Shown here piece after piece: positions 48,367-57,800 of a stretch of DNA of 64,000 nt (position 1 is its first letter; every line of letters starts with the position of its first letter). Where the stretch lies: positions 21,001-85,000 of the forward strand of contig CAUYUJ010016350.1 of assembly GCA_963575745.1 (NCBI GenBank). Reading direction: 5' to 3'. Below the pieces are notes generated by a model. It saw only the letters and a program-made list of their open reading frames with translations, was not told the origin of the DNA and did no database searches. Source of the DNA: Prorocentrum cordatum (Eukaryota > Sar > Dinophyceae > Prorocentrales > Prorocentraceae). Position numbers and translations under genes: made by a program.

Positions 48367-49578
48367 TTGGTCAAGAGATTTAGATCGTGGTTCGAACACT
48401 CGGCCACACATGTGCGGAGGCGAACCCCGCCGATTAACAAATGGTGGCCAAAATTGTGGGCGACTGGTTTTGATCAGTATGCCCGCCCCAGGTCCTGCCC
48501 AGCACTACAAGCATTTCACTGGCCTAATGAACCAGATGATTTGATCACTCCTAGGATTGGCTGGGCACAATGGTTCAACAACATGAGGAGAGCAAACCTC
48601 TTTGTTCCTACACATGCCACAGTGGATGATGCCATACAGTTTGACATGTCATGGTTCGGCGTATTTCCTGAAGATATTGGAAACAACGCCAACAACGACA
48701 ACCCTCCTGCGAGGTTACCGGTCGCCTGGGAGGACAATTTTAGAGCGCGACCGACTCGCAGTTCTCACTCCGTTGCAAGACGGGTCAGCATGTGTCGGGG
48801 CCATCGTCTCATAGTTCCCGTGTTGCGACATGCCTCCGGCTCAGCCGCGAGGGCACGTGAACAGTCACAAATGGATCTGGACCTCAAAGTGACCAGCGGG
48901 CCTAAGGTTGCGTCGATAACTGACGGATTCCTCACACTTGATGAACCTGATCGACACGTATACTTTCATCATGAGGACCGCCTGATTAAAATAAGATTGT
49001 TCGGGGACGAAGTTCGAGAAGTTGCCGCTCATTACATAATTGAACGCACGGGAATAAACCCTACTACACCCGGCAGGGTTACCCTGACTGGAACGGCAGA
49101 CTATGCGATCCCGGCGATCATCAAGAAAATCGTGGATGACAATTGGTTAGTACCAACACAAAACATGGAGCTGGGCCTTAGACCCATAAGGATTTTCGCA
49201 ATTATTCGTGAGATAATCAGCTGTTTCATATCGGAGGACCATTTCATTGGTTACCCGGGGCGAATCATTCGTCCCGAAATGATGAGCACGGATCAAACCG
49301 AATCAAAGAAACGAACCGACGCATATGCCTTGGACTGTCGAATTCGTGTAGCTGTTGAGACAGACGACATTATAGAAACATGGGCCCACAAGATGGGCAG
49401 GAAAGTACAGAACGACGTCCGTCACCATGGTGCTATAATACAGGAGGCCATAACTTGGCTACAGGACAAGTATCCTGACCCCGGTACCGATCTTCAGGAC
49501 AAGGAAGATGGTCCTTTCCGCACTGCGTGCGGACTATATGGTGTCGCTGCAGCAACTGCTGCCAGAAGTATATTGTAA
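48367..49578 (+). CDS. Unknown cargo protein E
   Basis: The 403-codon frame is intact and opens six bases after the stop of the previous frame, so one stop may separate parts of a single protein. It has alternating globular blocks: KWWPKLWATGFDQYARP, DRHVYFHHEDRLIKIRLFGD, YAIPAIIKKIVDDNWLVPTQ and IFAIIREIISCFISEDHFIG. Its AT content is higher than the GC-rich surroundings. One CGGCT palindrome (48837) encodes a Gly-Ser-Ala insert. It is not recognised. Confidence 0.5.
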   Translation: MVKRFRSWFEHSATHVRRRTPPINKWWPKLWATGFDQYARPRSCPALQAFHWPNEPDDLITPRIGWAQWFNNMRRANLFVPTHATVDDAIQFDMSWFGVFPEDIGNNANNDNPPARLPVAWEDNFRARPTRSSHSVARRVSMCRGHRLIVPVLRHASGSAARAREQSQMDLDLKVTSGPKVASITDGFLTLDEPDRHVYFHHEDRLIKIRLFGDEVREVAAHYIIERTGINPTTPGRVTLTGTADYAIPAIIKKIVDDNWLVPTQNMELGLRPIRIFAIIREIISCFISEDHFIGYPGRIIRPEMMSTDQTESKKRTDAYALDCRIRVAVETDDIIETWAHKMGRKVQNDVRHHGAIIQEAITWLQDKYPDPGTDLQDKEDGPFRTACGLYGVAAATAARSIL

Positions 49579-49597
49579 TTTATGAACGGTAGGGATA

Positions 49598-50062
49598 ATG
49601 ACCCTGAGCACGATGGCGAAGCCGAGATCGTGGGGCCACGTGCGCCTGCTGGACCAAAGGCAATACCTTTGTCTCGCACCGTCTCTTCGACCTGGCATCT
49701 CAGATGCTCAGGCGTCTGAGGAGGCCACTGGTTCCCCACGTTCTGCCGCCGGCTCAGCCGCGCCGACCAGAGAGGCTAACCTACAAGATCCCAACACGAG
49801 GGATCGGTCGGATTTGCGACGCGCGCGCGATGCAGCCACGGATGATGCCTCTGTCGCGGCCGCCGATGATGCCGCCGGCCTTGCGCTGCCCGCGGCGGTG
49901 GGCGCCGCCGCAGGCGCGGCCTCGGACGCTGCCAACAGCGCCGCAGGACACGGCTCCACATGCGACCCTGACCAGTCCTCCCCGACCCACGTGAATGGAA
50001 TCCTTGTTGGATATCACCTCCATCGGAACAGGATCACGCGGCTTAATAACGATGAAATGTAG
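49598..50062 (+). CDS. Ala/Asp-rich cargo frame
   Basis: 154 codons, largely Ala/Asp/Ser/Arg (DDASVAAADDAAGLALPAA), probably disordered. It carries the palindrome at 49750. It is short and low in complexity, so a real product is uncertain. Confidence 0.3.
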   Translation: MTLSTMAKPRSWGHVRLLDQRQYLCLAPSLRPGISDAQASEEATGSPRSAAGSAAPTREANLQDPNTRDRSDLRRARDAATDDASVAAADDAAGLALPAAVGAAAGAASDAANSAAGHGSTCDPDQSSPTHVNGILVGYHLHRNRITRLNNDEM

Positions 50063-50552
50063 AATTTGCCTTACTGGACCCGGCTGTCAAAGCGAGAGCA
50101 CGATCATCATTTCCCGCCGAGAGAGGCGGCACAGGATGGAAATACTGACAGAGGGAAAGGGCGGTCTCGCACGCCTCGTGGCATGGACGTACAGACGGGA
50201 GGATCGGCGACTTCAAACCCGCCGCCTCCGGCGCCGCCCAGGCGAGAGAGTTCGTGGAATCCGTGGGGGGGGCTCAACTGAGCGCGGCCCGCGTGACTCC
50301 GTCCGCGGCATGCGCGCGCCAAACACTTTACCCACGCGCTAAGCGCGCTGGGCGCGGACCTCCCTACTGGTCGGCTAAGCCGGTCCAGCGGAGAGAAACT
50401 ATTTATAACTATGGTGGGAAACGTCGAGCCTCTTCGGCCCTTGGCCCCCTGGCAGCCACCGTTGACCCGTGAAGGCTTTTTCGGGTTGGCTCCGGTGGTT
50501 GTGCAAATGTACAGGCCGGGGGTGCTGTGGCTGGATGGGCTCTACGCGGCCC
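50063..50552. other. 3' untranslated part of the giant element
   Basis: Only short frames are present. It holds the last palindrome of the dispersed family (50372-50382), flanked by CTGG and CCAG. No gene is assigned. Confidence 0.5.
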
Positions 50553-50563
50553 GCCGCGGGGGG
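50553..50563 (+). promoter_or_regulatory. Polypurine tract of the giant element
   Basis: A G run (CGCGGGGGG) lies immediately before the 3' LTR, where plus-strand synthesis should be primed. Confidence 0.5.
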
Positions 50564-50905
50564 AGTAAATATGCTCCTCTCCACCTCATACTCAATTAGA
50601 ACTTAACTTCGTTTGCATGCAATGAACTGTCCGCGTGAACTAAAGCTGCGTTTCTGCAGCTGTATAACTGCTCAAACCAGCCGACCTCGGCTGGCAGGAG
50701 AGAAAAGGAGCGCGCTGGGGCGCGCGGGCGATTCGTCGTCGTCCGTCCTCGGCCTTCCTCCTCCCTTCTTATTCCTGATAGAGTGGTTTAGCTTAACGGA
50801 TATCTGTCTTATCAATGTCTCATCCCGCCTCCGCTCTCTCTGAGCAGAGTGAGCATGAGATCTTAATTCCTTTGTCATCTTACCCCGATTCTCAGAGGAA
50901 AGACT
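50564..50905 (+). repeat. 3' LTR of the giant element
   Basis: 342 bp, gap-free partner of 19988-20329. It is followed by the right TTGTC (50906-50910). Confidence 0.92.
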
Positions 50906-51100
50906 TTGTCGGGAGGACGTTTTCTTGTCAATGGCGGTGTTTTGCGGCACATCGGGCAGTTTACGAGCACAGGTTGGAGATCATCTCGACTCTGCGGTCC
51001 GTGGTTGGCGTAGTAGACGCAGTGAAAGTCTGCCATGTGTATCGCGAGTTTAATGCCGATGCTGACGGCGTCCATCTGCAATGCGGTTCTTTGGAAGACG
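50906..51100 (+). pseudogene. LINE 3' segment: second half of RNase H
   Basis: After the right TTGTC the frame reads GRTFSCQWRCFAAHRAVY, EHRLEIISTLRSVVGVVDAV and CHVYREFNADADGVHLQ. The HVYREFNxxAD box is the usual end of LINE RNase H. It is in phase with the half-domain that ends at 19987. Confidence 0.75.
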
Positions 51101-51553
51101 CCGGCGCCCCCCCAGACGCCCACCAGCACCGCTGCACCATCTTTCTGGAAATCAGTTCGTGGCTGAACCGGCGAGCGAGGTGCTCGTCGCCCTCCCAGCT
51201 TCCTCGCCGTTTGGGTTTCCCCCCCGCCTGGGGTTCCCCTTTTGTCCGTCGGTCGTCCGGCTTCGCTGCCCTCTCTTGCATTGCCTTCGGCCATGGCGTT
51301 AGTCCTTGTTTCGGCCAGGCTCGACCGGCAGCTGCACTTGAGACGATATTCGTTTTGACCACCATGACGGTTTGTCATATTTCGCCTTAGCCAGGCTCGC
51401 AGCCTCGACCTATACCCTGCCAGGACATTCCGCTTGTTGAGCAAATCGCAAATACACATGTATAAGTTGTATGTTATGATTTGTTTCTCGTCCGGCTGTT
51501 GAATGTATTGTATGTTTGCCGAAAGAAAAAGAAAAACAACTAAGAAAAACAAT
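51101..51553 (+). mobile_element. LINE 3' tail
   Basis: No coding is recognised. The stretch ends in an A-rich tract (about 51522-51553, AAAGAAAAAGAAAAACAAC-like), a plausible LINE 3' end just before simple repeats begin. Confidence 0.45.
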
Positions 51554-51587
51554 TCGCCCCCCCCCACCCCCCGACAAATTGGATCAC

Positions 51588-51630
<43 letters not shown>
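51588..51630. repeat. GAC trinucleotide microsatellite
   Basis: Near-perfect (GAC)n with one GGC interruption. Confidence 0.9.
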
Positions 51631-51804
51631 ACCTGCAGGACGACGGCGGCGGCGCCCTCCTTCCAGAGCGCACGCGAGGACTCCGAGCTCCTTGACCTGG
51701 CCTCAGAGGCGCCGGCTCTATGCTACGAGGACCGGCGACCAGGGCGCGGACGGCGGCGTCGCTGTCGTCGTCGCCGCGCAGGTCGTCGTCATTACTCTTA
51801 CGTA

Positions 51805-51925
51805 GTGGTAGTCCTGCAGGTAACTGTCGTCGTCCTTCAGGTGGTCGTTATCGTCGTGCTGCAGGTCGACTTTGTCGTCGTGCTGCAGGTTGACGTCGCC
51901 GTCCTGCAGGTCGTCGTGTCGGAGC
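51805..51925. repeat. CTGCAGGT-based minisatellite, 21-24 bp period
   Basis: C(T/C)GCAGGT or CTTCAGGT recurs about every 21-24 bases with GTCGTCGT fillers. Confidence 0.75.
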
Positions 51926-52265
51926 AGGACGGGGGAGGAGAAGGAGGAGGCGGAAGTGGAAGGAAGAGCACGAGGAGGAGCAGGAGGAGCAGGAGGAGGA
52001 GAGGGAGGAGGAGGAGGAGCAGCAGCAGCAGGCGGAGAAGGACGAGGTCGAGGAAGGAGTGAAAAGAGAAAGAGCGGGACGTTGGGGTAGGAGGGACAAG
52101 GGGGAGGGGCGGAAGGGGAGGAGGATTAGGAGAAAGACAGGGACGAGGGGCAGGAGGAGTGGGGGAGAAAGAGGAGGGGGAAGGGGAAGGAGGCGGAAGA
52201 GGGGGAAGGAAGAGGAGTGGGAGAGGAGGAAGGAGGAGTGGGGGAGAGGGAGGGCGAGGAGGAGG
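51920..52265. repeat. About 345-bp polypurine tract
   Basis: The + strand is almost only A and G, mainly GGA/GAG triplets with rare pyrimidines. The long - strand Ser/Leu/Pro frame here is a composition artefact. Confidence 0.85.
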
Positions 52266-52723
52266 CCTTGGCCCACAAGGACTGCCCGCGGGAGCTGCTG
52301 TCAGGGGCCCACGAGCTCCTGACCGAGTTGGTGGGCAGCATCGAGGAGGGCCCTGCCAGAGCGGGCCTCGTCGAGGGGCCCAGCGGTGTCGCAAGAGGGT
52401 CCGACAGTCATTTAAAGGAACAGAACGTCACCAGCGCTGCCCTTGCATCCCCTTGCAGTCCCAGGCTTTTCGTGATAACTTCGGCGCCGTTTCAGGTGGC
52501 TGACCGTGCCGAGTCATGTTGCCCTTGCATCCTTGCCCGCCAGGCCCGTCGTGGCCTGCCAGGCCCATCCTCGCCTGTTCGGCCGAGGGTTCCTGCACCA
52601 TCATGGAACAAGGACGGCTGACCGTACATTGACTTGCCTCCATGCGCGGTCGTGTGCGCTGGCTGCGCCGCCTTGCTCATCCGTTGCACCGCCCCCGAGT
52701 GACGGCAGGGTCCATTCCGATCC

Positions 52724-52922
52724 GATCGATACGTGTCATATTCGATTCCGCCCGGCCCGATTGGATTCCGACATTCCGAAGATATGCCCCAGACCAAATT
52801 TTGTTCATGGCGTTGTTGCGCATCTTTGCGCAGCCGACCCGATTCAATTCCGATTCCGTGTCGATGCAGCCCGATGCGACGCACAGTTCGATTCGACACG
52901 ATTCCCCGATTCGATGCTGACT
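52724..52922. repeat. GATTCGAT-rich dispersed repeat, copy 1
   Basis: It contains ATGGCG(T/C)TG-TGCGCAT-CAGCCGA, GATGCAGCCCG and the end CGATTCGATGCTG, all in the same order as in copy 2 (53566-53752). Confidence 0.7.
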
Positions 52923-53565
52923 GACCCCGGAGTGGGCCTCCTGGCGCCCGACCTGCGGGGCCCCCGCCGCCCCCAGCCGGGCAAGACCGTGGCCATCCTC
53001 GTCTGAGGCGAGCGAAGGGCCGACCCCATATCCGCATCGGTGGACCCACGAGCTCATCCCTGCCCCTAGGACCGACAGGTCCACAGAGATGACAATCTCA
53101 GAGATATGCCCTAAGAGACTGGGCGAGTCCCCACCATCGGCACCGAAATAAGGCGACGTCAGTCTTGGGGTTGCAAGCTGGTCAGCGAGTCCCAGCGGCG
53201 AGCTGGCGGGAAGCCAGACAGAGGCGACTCGGCTCAGCCCAGCGGAAGCTCGGCGGGCCCTCAGATCCAGGCAGCGCCACAAAATTCGCGGCGGCCGTTT
53301 TTGGAGGAGAAGGGAGATCGACCTCCAGATAGAGTATGCTTCGATCATTGTTGCATTTGTCCGCTCTGAACTTTGTCGACCCTCTGTTGCTACAGGGGCC
53401 AAGTACTCGGACATCTCGTCCCTTTCCCGTTGGACGCGCTCTCCATCCTGATGTCCCCCAGGGGCCCCGAGAGCGGCGTCCAGGAGGCCAGGATCGGGCA
53501 GGAGAGCGCCAGCATTGAAGAATCCTTTGGGCGCTCCGAGGGCTGCAGCACGGGCGAGAACAGTG
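52923..53565. other. No gene recognised
   Basis: Unique-looking sequence between the two GATTCGAT repeats. Both strands have only short or low-complexity frames. Confidence 0.5.
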
Positions 53566-53752
53566 TCAGTTCTCGACCCGATCGATCCGATTCGACATCG
53601 ATCGCTGCCAGTTCGATCCGATTCGATTTCGTTGCATGGCGCTGCTGTGCATCCTGGCGCGGCCGATTCGAGTCGATTCGACTCAATGGCGATGCAGCCC
53701 GGTTCGTGGCACATTCCGATCCCATCCGATTCCGCGATTCGATGCTGGGTGT
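53566..53752. repeat. GATTCGAT-rich dispersed repeat, copy 2
   Basis: Direct-orientation partner of 52724-52922, clearly diverged. It ends CGATTCGATGCTGGG. Confidence 0.7.
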
Positions 53753-54299
53753 TCCTGGAATAAATAAGCCAGGGGTGGGGCGTACACATTCGTTTTCGAG
53801 CGTCGTCGAACAGGCGGGCGATTGGAGCCACAAGATAAGTCAAACCCGCCTGAAGGATGAGCCTTTGGGAGCAAGGCGCGCTGACACACCCCGATGATCG
53901 ACATCTTCTGCACGCTGTCTGCTTCTGTCCAAGGGCAATTACCCTGGCACTTTGGCGCGCTCGAGGTGCTGTGCATCCCTGCACTCAACCCTTCTGGCTG
54001 GTTCTGACATACACGTGGTGCCCGTACCCTCTGGCAAAGGAGCCCCCCGTATCCGTTCCCCAGACCTCCGACGTCATGGCTTGTTCACAACGCGGACTAG
54101 GTCTTCATCTCTTCATCCATTCCTTAGGACTGGCGTTTCATCCCGAGCCGTTTCTTAATATAGCTGGTGACGGCCTCCCAGATACCGAAAGCGGTAAAAC
54201 AAGCAAGAAGAACATGCGAGAAGAGGATAAGTAGAACATCGCGGCCGTACCCTCCTGGCCTCGCCACAGGCGTGGAAGGTCAACCGCATATTGATTTGT
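53753..54299. other. No gene recognised
   Basis: Short frames only, with no motif on either strand. Confidence 0.5.
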
Positions 54300-55541
54300 T
54301 TACGTGATTTCATGCGCCAGGAGTCGGGGACGAAGAGGGGAGTCAGGACAAGGGGGGGAGTACGACGGCCGAGGCCATGACCTCTCCCCAATGTCATACT
54401 CCCTTCTGTTTATTTCAGCACGTCCCCTGGTTTCCCTCAGCGCACACGAAGGAGCCGGCGAGAGAGCATGATTAGCGCCCTCGCCGCGGCGGGAAGCAGA
54501 AACGCATAAATTCGAGCAGTCCAAGGCGTGCGACCCTCGAGCGCTTCGGCGCTGCACTTCTTGAACCTGTTTTTTTTGGGGGGGGGGTTCTCGCGAAACC
54601 CAGGAGGTGGGCGCTGCTCGACTGCTCTTGACGTTTTTGTTACTGCTCTCATATTGTTTATTGCTGTTCCCTAACCTCCTGTGGTTTGGGCCCTTGCTTT
54701 GGATTCGCATCGCCGCGCCCCGCATTCTCTTTCTCCTTCTCCTCCTCCTCCTCCTCCTCCTCCTCAGCAGCAGTATCATCATCACCATCCGTAGCAGATT
54801 GGGCTCACGGAGCAACGCCGTAGTGGCAGCGGTTCCCCCGTTCGAGTTTCGCGCTGTTCGGGTAATTTCCTCATCAGTTGGCCCGTTCGAGCTTCGCGCT
54901 GTCCGGGCATTCATGGCAGTCGCGGCGCCAGACGCCACTGCCGCCCTGGCGCCGCTTGGTTCGAGCGGCAGCCGAAGGCGCGGCAGCGGGAGGCTCTGCG
55001 AGGCGCAGCATCGCGGCCGCCGCGGCCGCCGCGGCGCGCGTCGGTGCTGAGTTGATCGGGGGCTGGGCTGCAGATGGAGCCAGCGAGGAGGAGGAGGATG
55101 ACGCCGAGCTTGCTTTGCGGCTTCGGGCCATCCGGCCAGCCCTGGCGCGCCTGATCTCCGCAGCGAGAGGCTTCGGGCGCCGAGCGGGCGTCTCGGAACC
55201 TCGGGGCCCACGCCTTCCTCGGTGAAGGCGCCGAGGTCCTCGAGGCCGCGCTCGAGCGGCCGCAGGTCAGCCAACGCCGCGGGCGGCCTGGCGCCCTCGC
55301 CCCAACGGATTTGGGGTCTCTCGGCCGCCCGCTCTCTGAGACGGGATGGCGACCCAGCCTGGAGGCGAGGTGCCGCAGCACGGGATAGATATCTAACGCG
55401 GTGCTTGGCTTTGCTGCGGACCCGAGCGCCGACGGCGAGAATCCCGTAGAGGCGCCGCCCACGGACGAGTGCGGCTACAACGGCGATGGTAAGCACTACG
55501 ATTACGGGCGCGAGCAGCATCACGCGCAGCTGCTCAAGCAA
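54300..55541 (-). CDS. Doubtful frame with an N-terminal hydrophobic segment
   Basis: 413 codons. The start (LLAPVIVVLTIAVVAALVRG, then basic residues) could be a signal anchor. The rest is Arg/Ala/Pro/Ser-rich. It includes an Arg run encoded by the CTC repeat at 54728-54770, so most of it is probably not coding. No family is recognised. Confidence 0.15.
   Translation of the reverse strand: MLEQLRVMLLAPVIVVLTIAVVAALVRGRRLYGILAVGARVRSKAKHRVRYLSRAAAPRLQAGSPSRLRERAAERPQIRWGEGARPPAALADLRPLERGLEDLGAFTEEGVGPEVPRRPLGARSLSLRRSGAPGLAGWPEAAKQARRHPPPPRWLHLQPSPRSTQHRRAPRRPRRPRCCASQSLPLPRLRLPLEPSGARAAVASGAATAMNARTARSSNGPTDEEITRTARNSNGGTAATTALLREPNLLRMVMMILLLRRRRRRRRRRRKRMRGAAMRIQSKGPNHRRLGNSNKQYESSNKNVKSSRAAPTSWVSREPPPQKKQVQEVQRRSARGSHALDCSNLCVSASRRGEGANHALSPAPSCALRETRGRAEINRREYDIGERSWPRPSYSPPCPDSPLRPRLLAHEIT
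54728..54770. repeat. CTC trinucleotide microsatellite
   Basis: (CTC/TCC)n run of about 40 bases. Confidence 0.85.
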
Positions 55542-57800
55542 CGCGAGTCCAATTACGACACCGGCGACGACGAGCTCGATGCTACGACAGCGAGCGCGGG
55601 CTTGAGGAGGTCAGGCTCGAAGCCAGGCCGTAGCTCGGGGAGTGCGTCGGCGAGGACGCGCGCGGCCAGCACGGCGAGCAGCGCCAGCTCGCGGCCCGTA
55701 GACACGAGCCCGAGGAGGCCACGCTCGCCCCCCAGTCCGATTTCGGGCACTCCGACGGCGAGGGCGCTCGAGGCCAGCACGGCAGCGGGGAGCATCAGCA
55801 GCCTGCGCCTCGCCATCGGCGGCCGCGCAGGCGCCCGCAGCGGCGGCGCGCCCAGTCGGCCACGGAGGCCCAGGCGGGTCCTTCCCCGGCACCCGCGGCG
55901 CCGGCGGCGATGGCGGCGGGCGGGCAGGCCGCGTCATCGGGCTGGCAGGCCGTGGCGTTGCGCGGGAGGCCCAGGCGTGGCCGCGTTTTCGTCTTGGCGG
56001 ATCGGGTTCGCTCGGCCCCTGCGCCTTCTGCGCCTCCTATTGCAGAGGGTCCCAAGTGGTGGCGGTGGGATAAGGAGGCGCTGGGGAGCAGCGCCCCAGC
56101 CCTCAGCGATGACCAGCAGCAGGGCACCGTCTGGAGGGGCGCCAGGTTTGGCGACGACGTTGGGCCATGTGATTCCCAGCAGTACGCCGGTACCGATTCG
56201 ATGGGGCCCGAGGACTCCGTGCCGGGCCAGGAATTGGAGCTGGAGGCCAAGGAGACTTCGGCATCGGATTCGCGTCCGCGGTTGTGCCGAAGCGCGCCGC
56301 GATTCATGCGGTCTCCGAGCAGCAGTCCGACGGGTGCCAAGAATGCGACTCCGAGCAGCACGACGTGGAACGGGAGCCCAGCACGCTCGACTCTGTTCCC
56401 GTCGACGATGTGCACCATCGGGCCATTGGACCCATGTGCACCAGCAGAACGACCTCGAGCAGCAAGTGGATGAGGTTCTGGCTGGGCGGCCGCATTCAGG
56501 GAGCCCCGCCGCGGCAATGGGGGGCCCCAGTTGCCAGCGTTGTTCTCCCCTCCCAGATATGCCGCAGAAGGGGCGGCAGCAGCGCCCCTAGGAGCGGGCT
56601 GAGCTCGAAGCGCTGCGGGCCAGGTGAAATGGGCCGATGGCTGGGGCTGGCGCCGCCTTTGGCGCCAAGCTGCGCGCCGTTCGCCAGGCGCGCGGCAGGC
56701 GTCGACGGATGCGATCTGTCCCGGCAGTTTCTCGCATTTCTTCTGCCGCGCTCCTGCGGCACTCCGCCTGAATGTAGCTTCTGAGGCCCTGCGGCTCGGG
56801 CCCCGTGGGTCTGCCGAGCGCGGCGCCGTTGTGCTCGCGGCGCCAGGCGGGCCCGAGGATCACGAATGCTCGCGACGAGCTTATTTGCAATTCTGCTGCC
56901 TACGAGGTCCTGTTTTTCGCGCTGCTCTCGCTTCGTTGCGGGCTGCGTCGCCGCGGCTGCTCGGGCGCCGTGACTTTCGCCTGCTTCGACTAGGGCGGCG
57001 CGCTTTGATGGCGCGCGGGCGAATCTGCGAGGGCGCGCCGAGGCGCGCGAGACCGAGCGCTGCAGCCGCAGGACCATAGGGGGAACGCCTCGGTCTGAGG
57101 GGCAATGCGAGCTGGGGGCTCCTGGCCCCTTGGGACGCATGGATCAGTGCCATCGTCATCATCGTCGTCACCGTCGCCCTTGGCACTCGAGGTACCGTTA
57201 TCGCAATGATCGTCAGCATCGTCGTCGCCCTCATCAGAGGCCCCAGTGGCAGCGTTTGCATAGTGGCCCTGCCCGTTTCGGAACACCTTTCGCGCATTTG
57301 GCGGCCCCCTTTTGGAGCTCCACCAAGGCGCCCCCCGAAGGAGGGCGCGGCGGCAGCATGCGCCATCCTGTCGGGCGCGGTGGCCGGAAAAGCGACCGCG
57401 ATCATCAGCAGATTCGCCCGCTCACGCGCGCTTGAATCCATGGAACACTTCGCGACCCTCCCCCTCGAGCACGCGCGTGCATTTCCTGTCGTCGCCGCTG
57501 CCGCTGACGTTCAAGCTCGGGCGACTCGAGGGCCTTCGCAGCGCGCGCAGCTCTCGACTCGGACCGTCTCGCCGAGCAGCGCCCAGAGGTTGGAAGGTGC
57601 CCCCCGCGCACGCGCGCGCGCGCACGCCGCCAATCGCACCCCCCATGCCACCTCCCACAGGCGGGGTGTCTGGGCAAACGGTGCGGCCGCGGATTCCGCG
57701 CGCGCAGAGGCGCACCTCGTCTTCCACGCGCCCCCATTATCCATTCCCCTCGACGACGTCTCCCTGGCATAGCAGCCAGCGTCGCAGCACGCGCAGGGCA
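55542..57800. other. GC-rich stretch, no gene assigned
   Basis: Both strands have long frames of Ala/Arg/Pro/Ser that are best explained by composition. The one non-random-looking piece is a + strand hydrophobic run at about 57120-57240 (SAIVIIVVTVALG, then VIAMIVSIVVALI), two membrane-helix-like segments in the frame of 57206. Part of it sits on a simple (ATCGTC)n-like stretch, which weakens it. Confidence 0.3.

Larger units (their letters stand above)
22293..50382. repeat. Dispersed family of CGGCT-N-AGCCG palindromes
   Basis: Exact copies of the 11-mer start at 22293, 22830, 24165, 24737, 25403, 27701, 32542, 33303, 33756, 35432, 35549, 38223, 48837, 49750 and 50372. Compensated versions are TGGCT-N-AGCCA (28163, 33717), CCGCT-N-AGCGG (30700) and CAGCT-N-AGCTG (30923, 39183). 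Near-copies with one mismatch occur at about 34979, 37012, 37388 and 37739. They lie both inside and between frames of the giant element, and in different reading phases (Pro-Ala-Gln-Pro, Gly-Ser-Ala, Arg-Leu-Ser). None was seen in the nested DIRS-like element or outside. Confidence 0.85.
19988..50905 (+). mobile_element. Giant LTR retrotransposon, 30.9 kb with a nested insert
   Basis: Two 342-bp direct repeats align without gaps at a constant offset of 30576 bases, flanked by TTGTC duplications. Both repeats begin AGT and end ACT. Inside, on the + strand, are gag, protease, integrase, RT and RNase H in copia order (20.2-30.8 kb), followed by about 12 kb of further frames (31.0-40.2 and 48.2-50.5 kb). 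A 7950-bp DIRS-like element is inserted at 40212-48161, so the element itself is about 22,970 bp. The LTRs differ at about 16 of 342 positions. The RT wording matches dinoflagellate copia elements. Stops and frameshifts in integrase, RT and elsewhere make this copy non-autonomous. Confidence 0.88.

Noticed and set aside
51837-52394. Long Ser/Leu/Pro - strand frames
   Set aside because: They are produced by the polypurine tract.
55401-56591. 396-codon + strand frame
   Set aside because: Ala/Arg/Ser/Pro composition only. Several frames are open in parallel on both strands.
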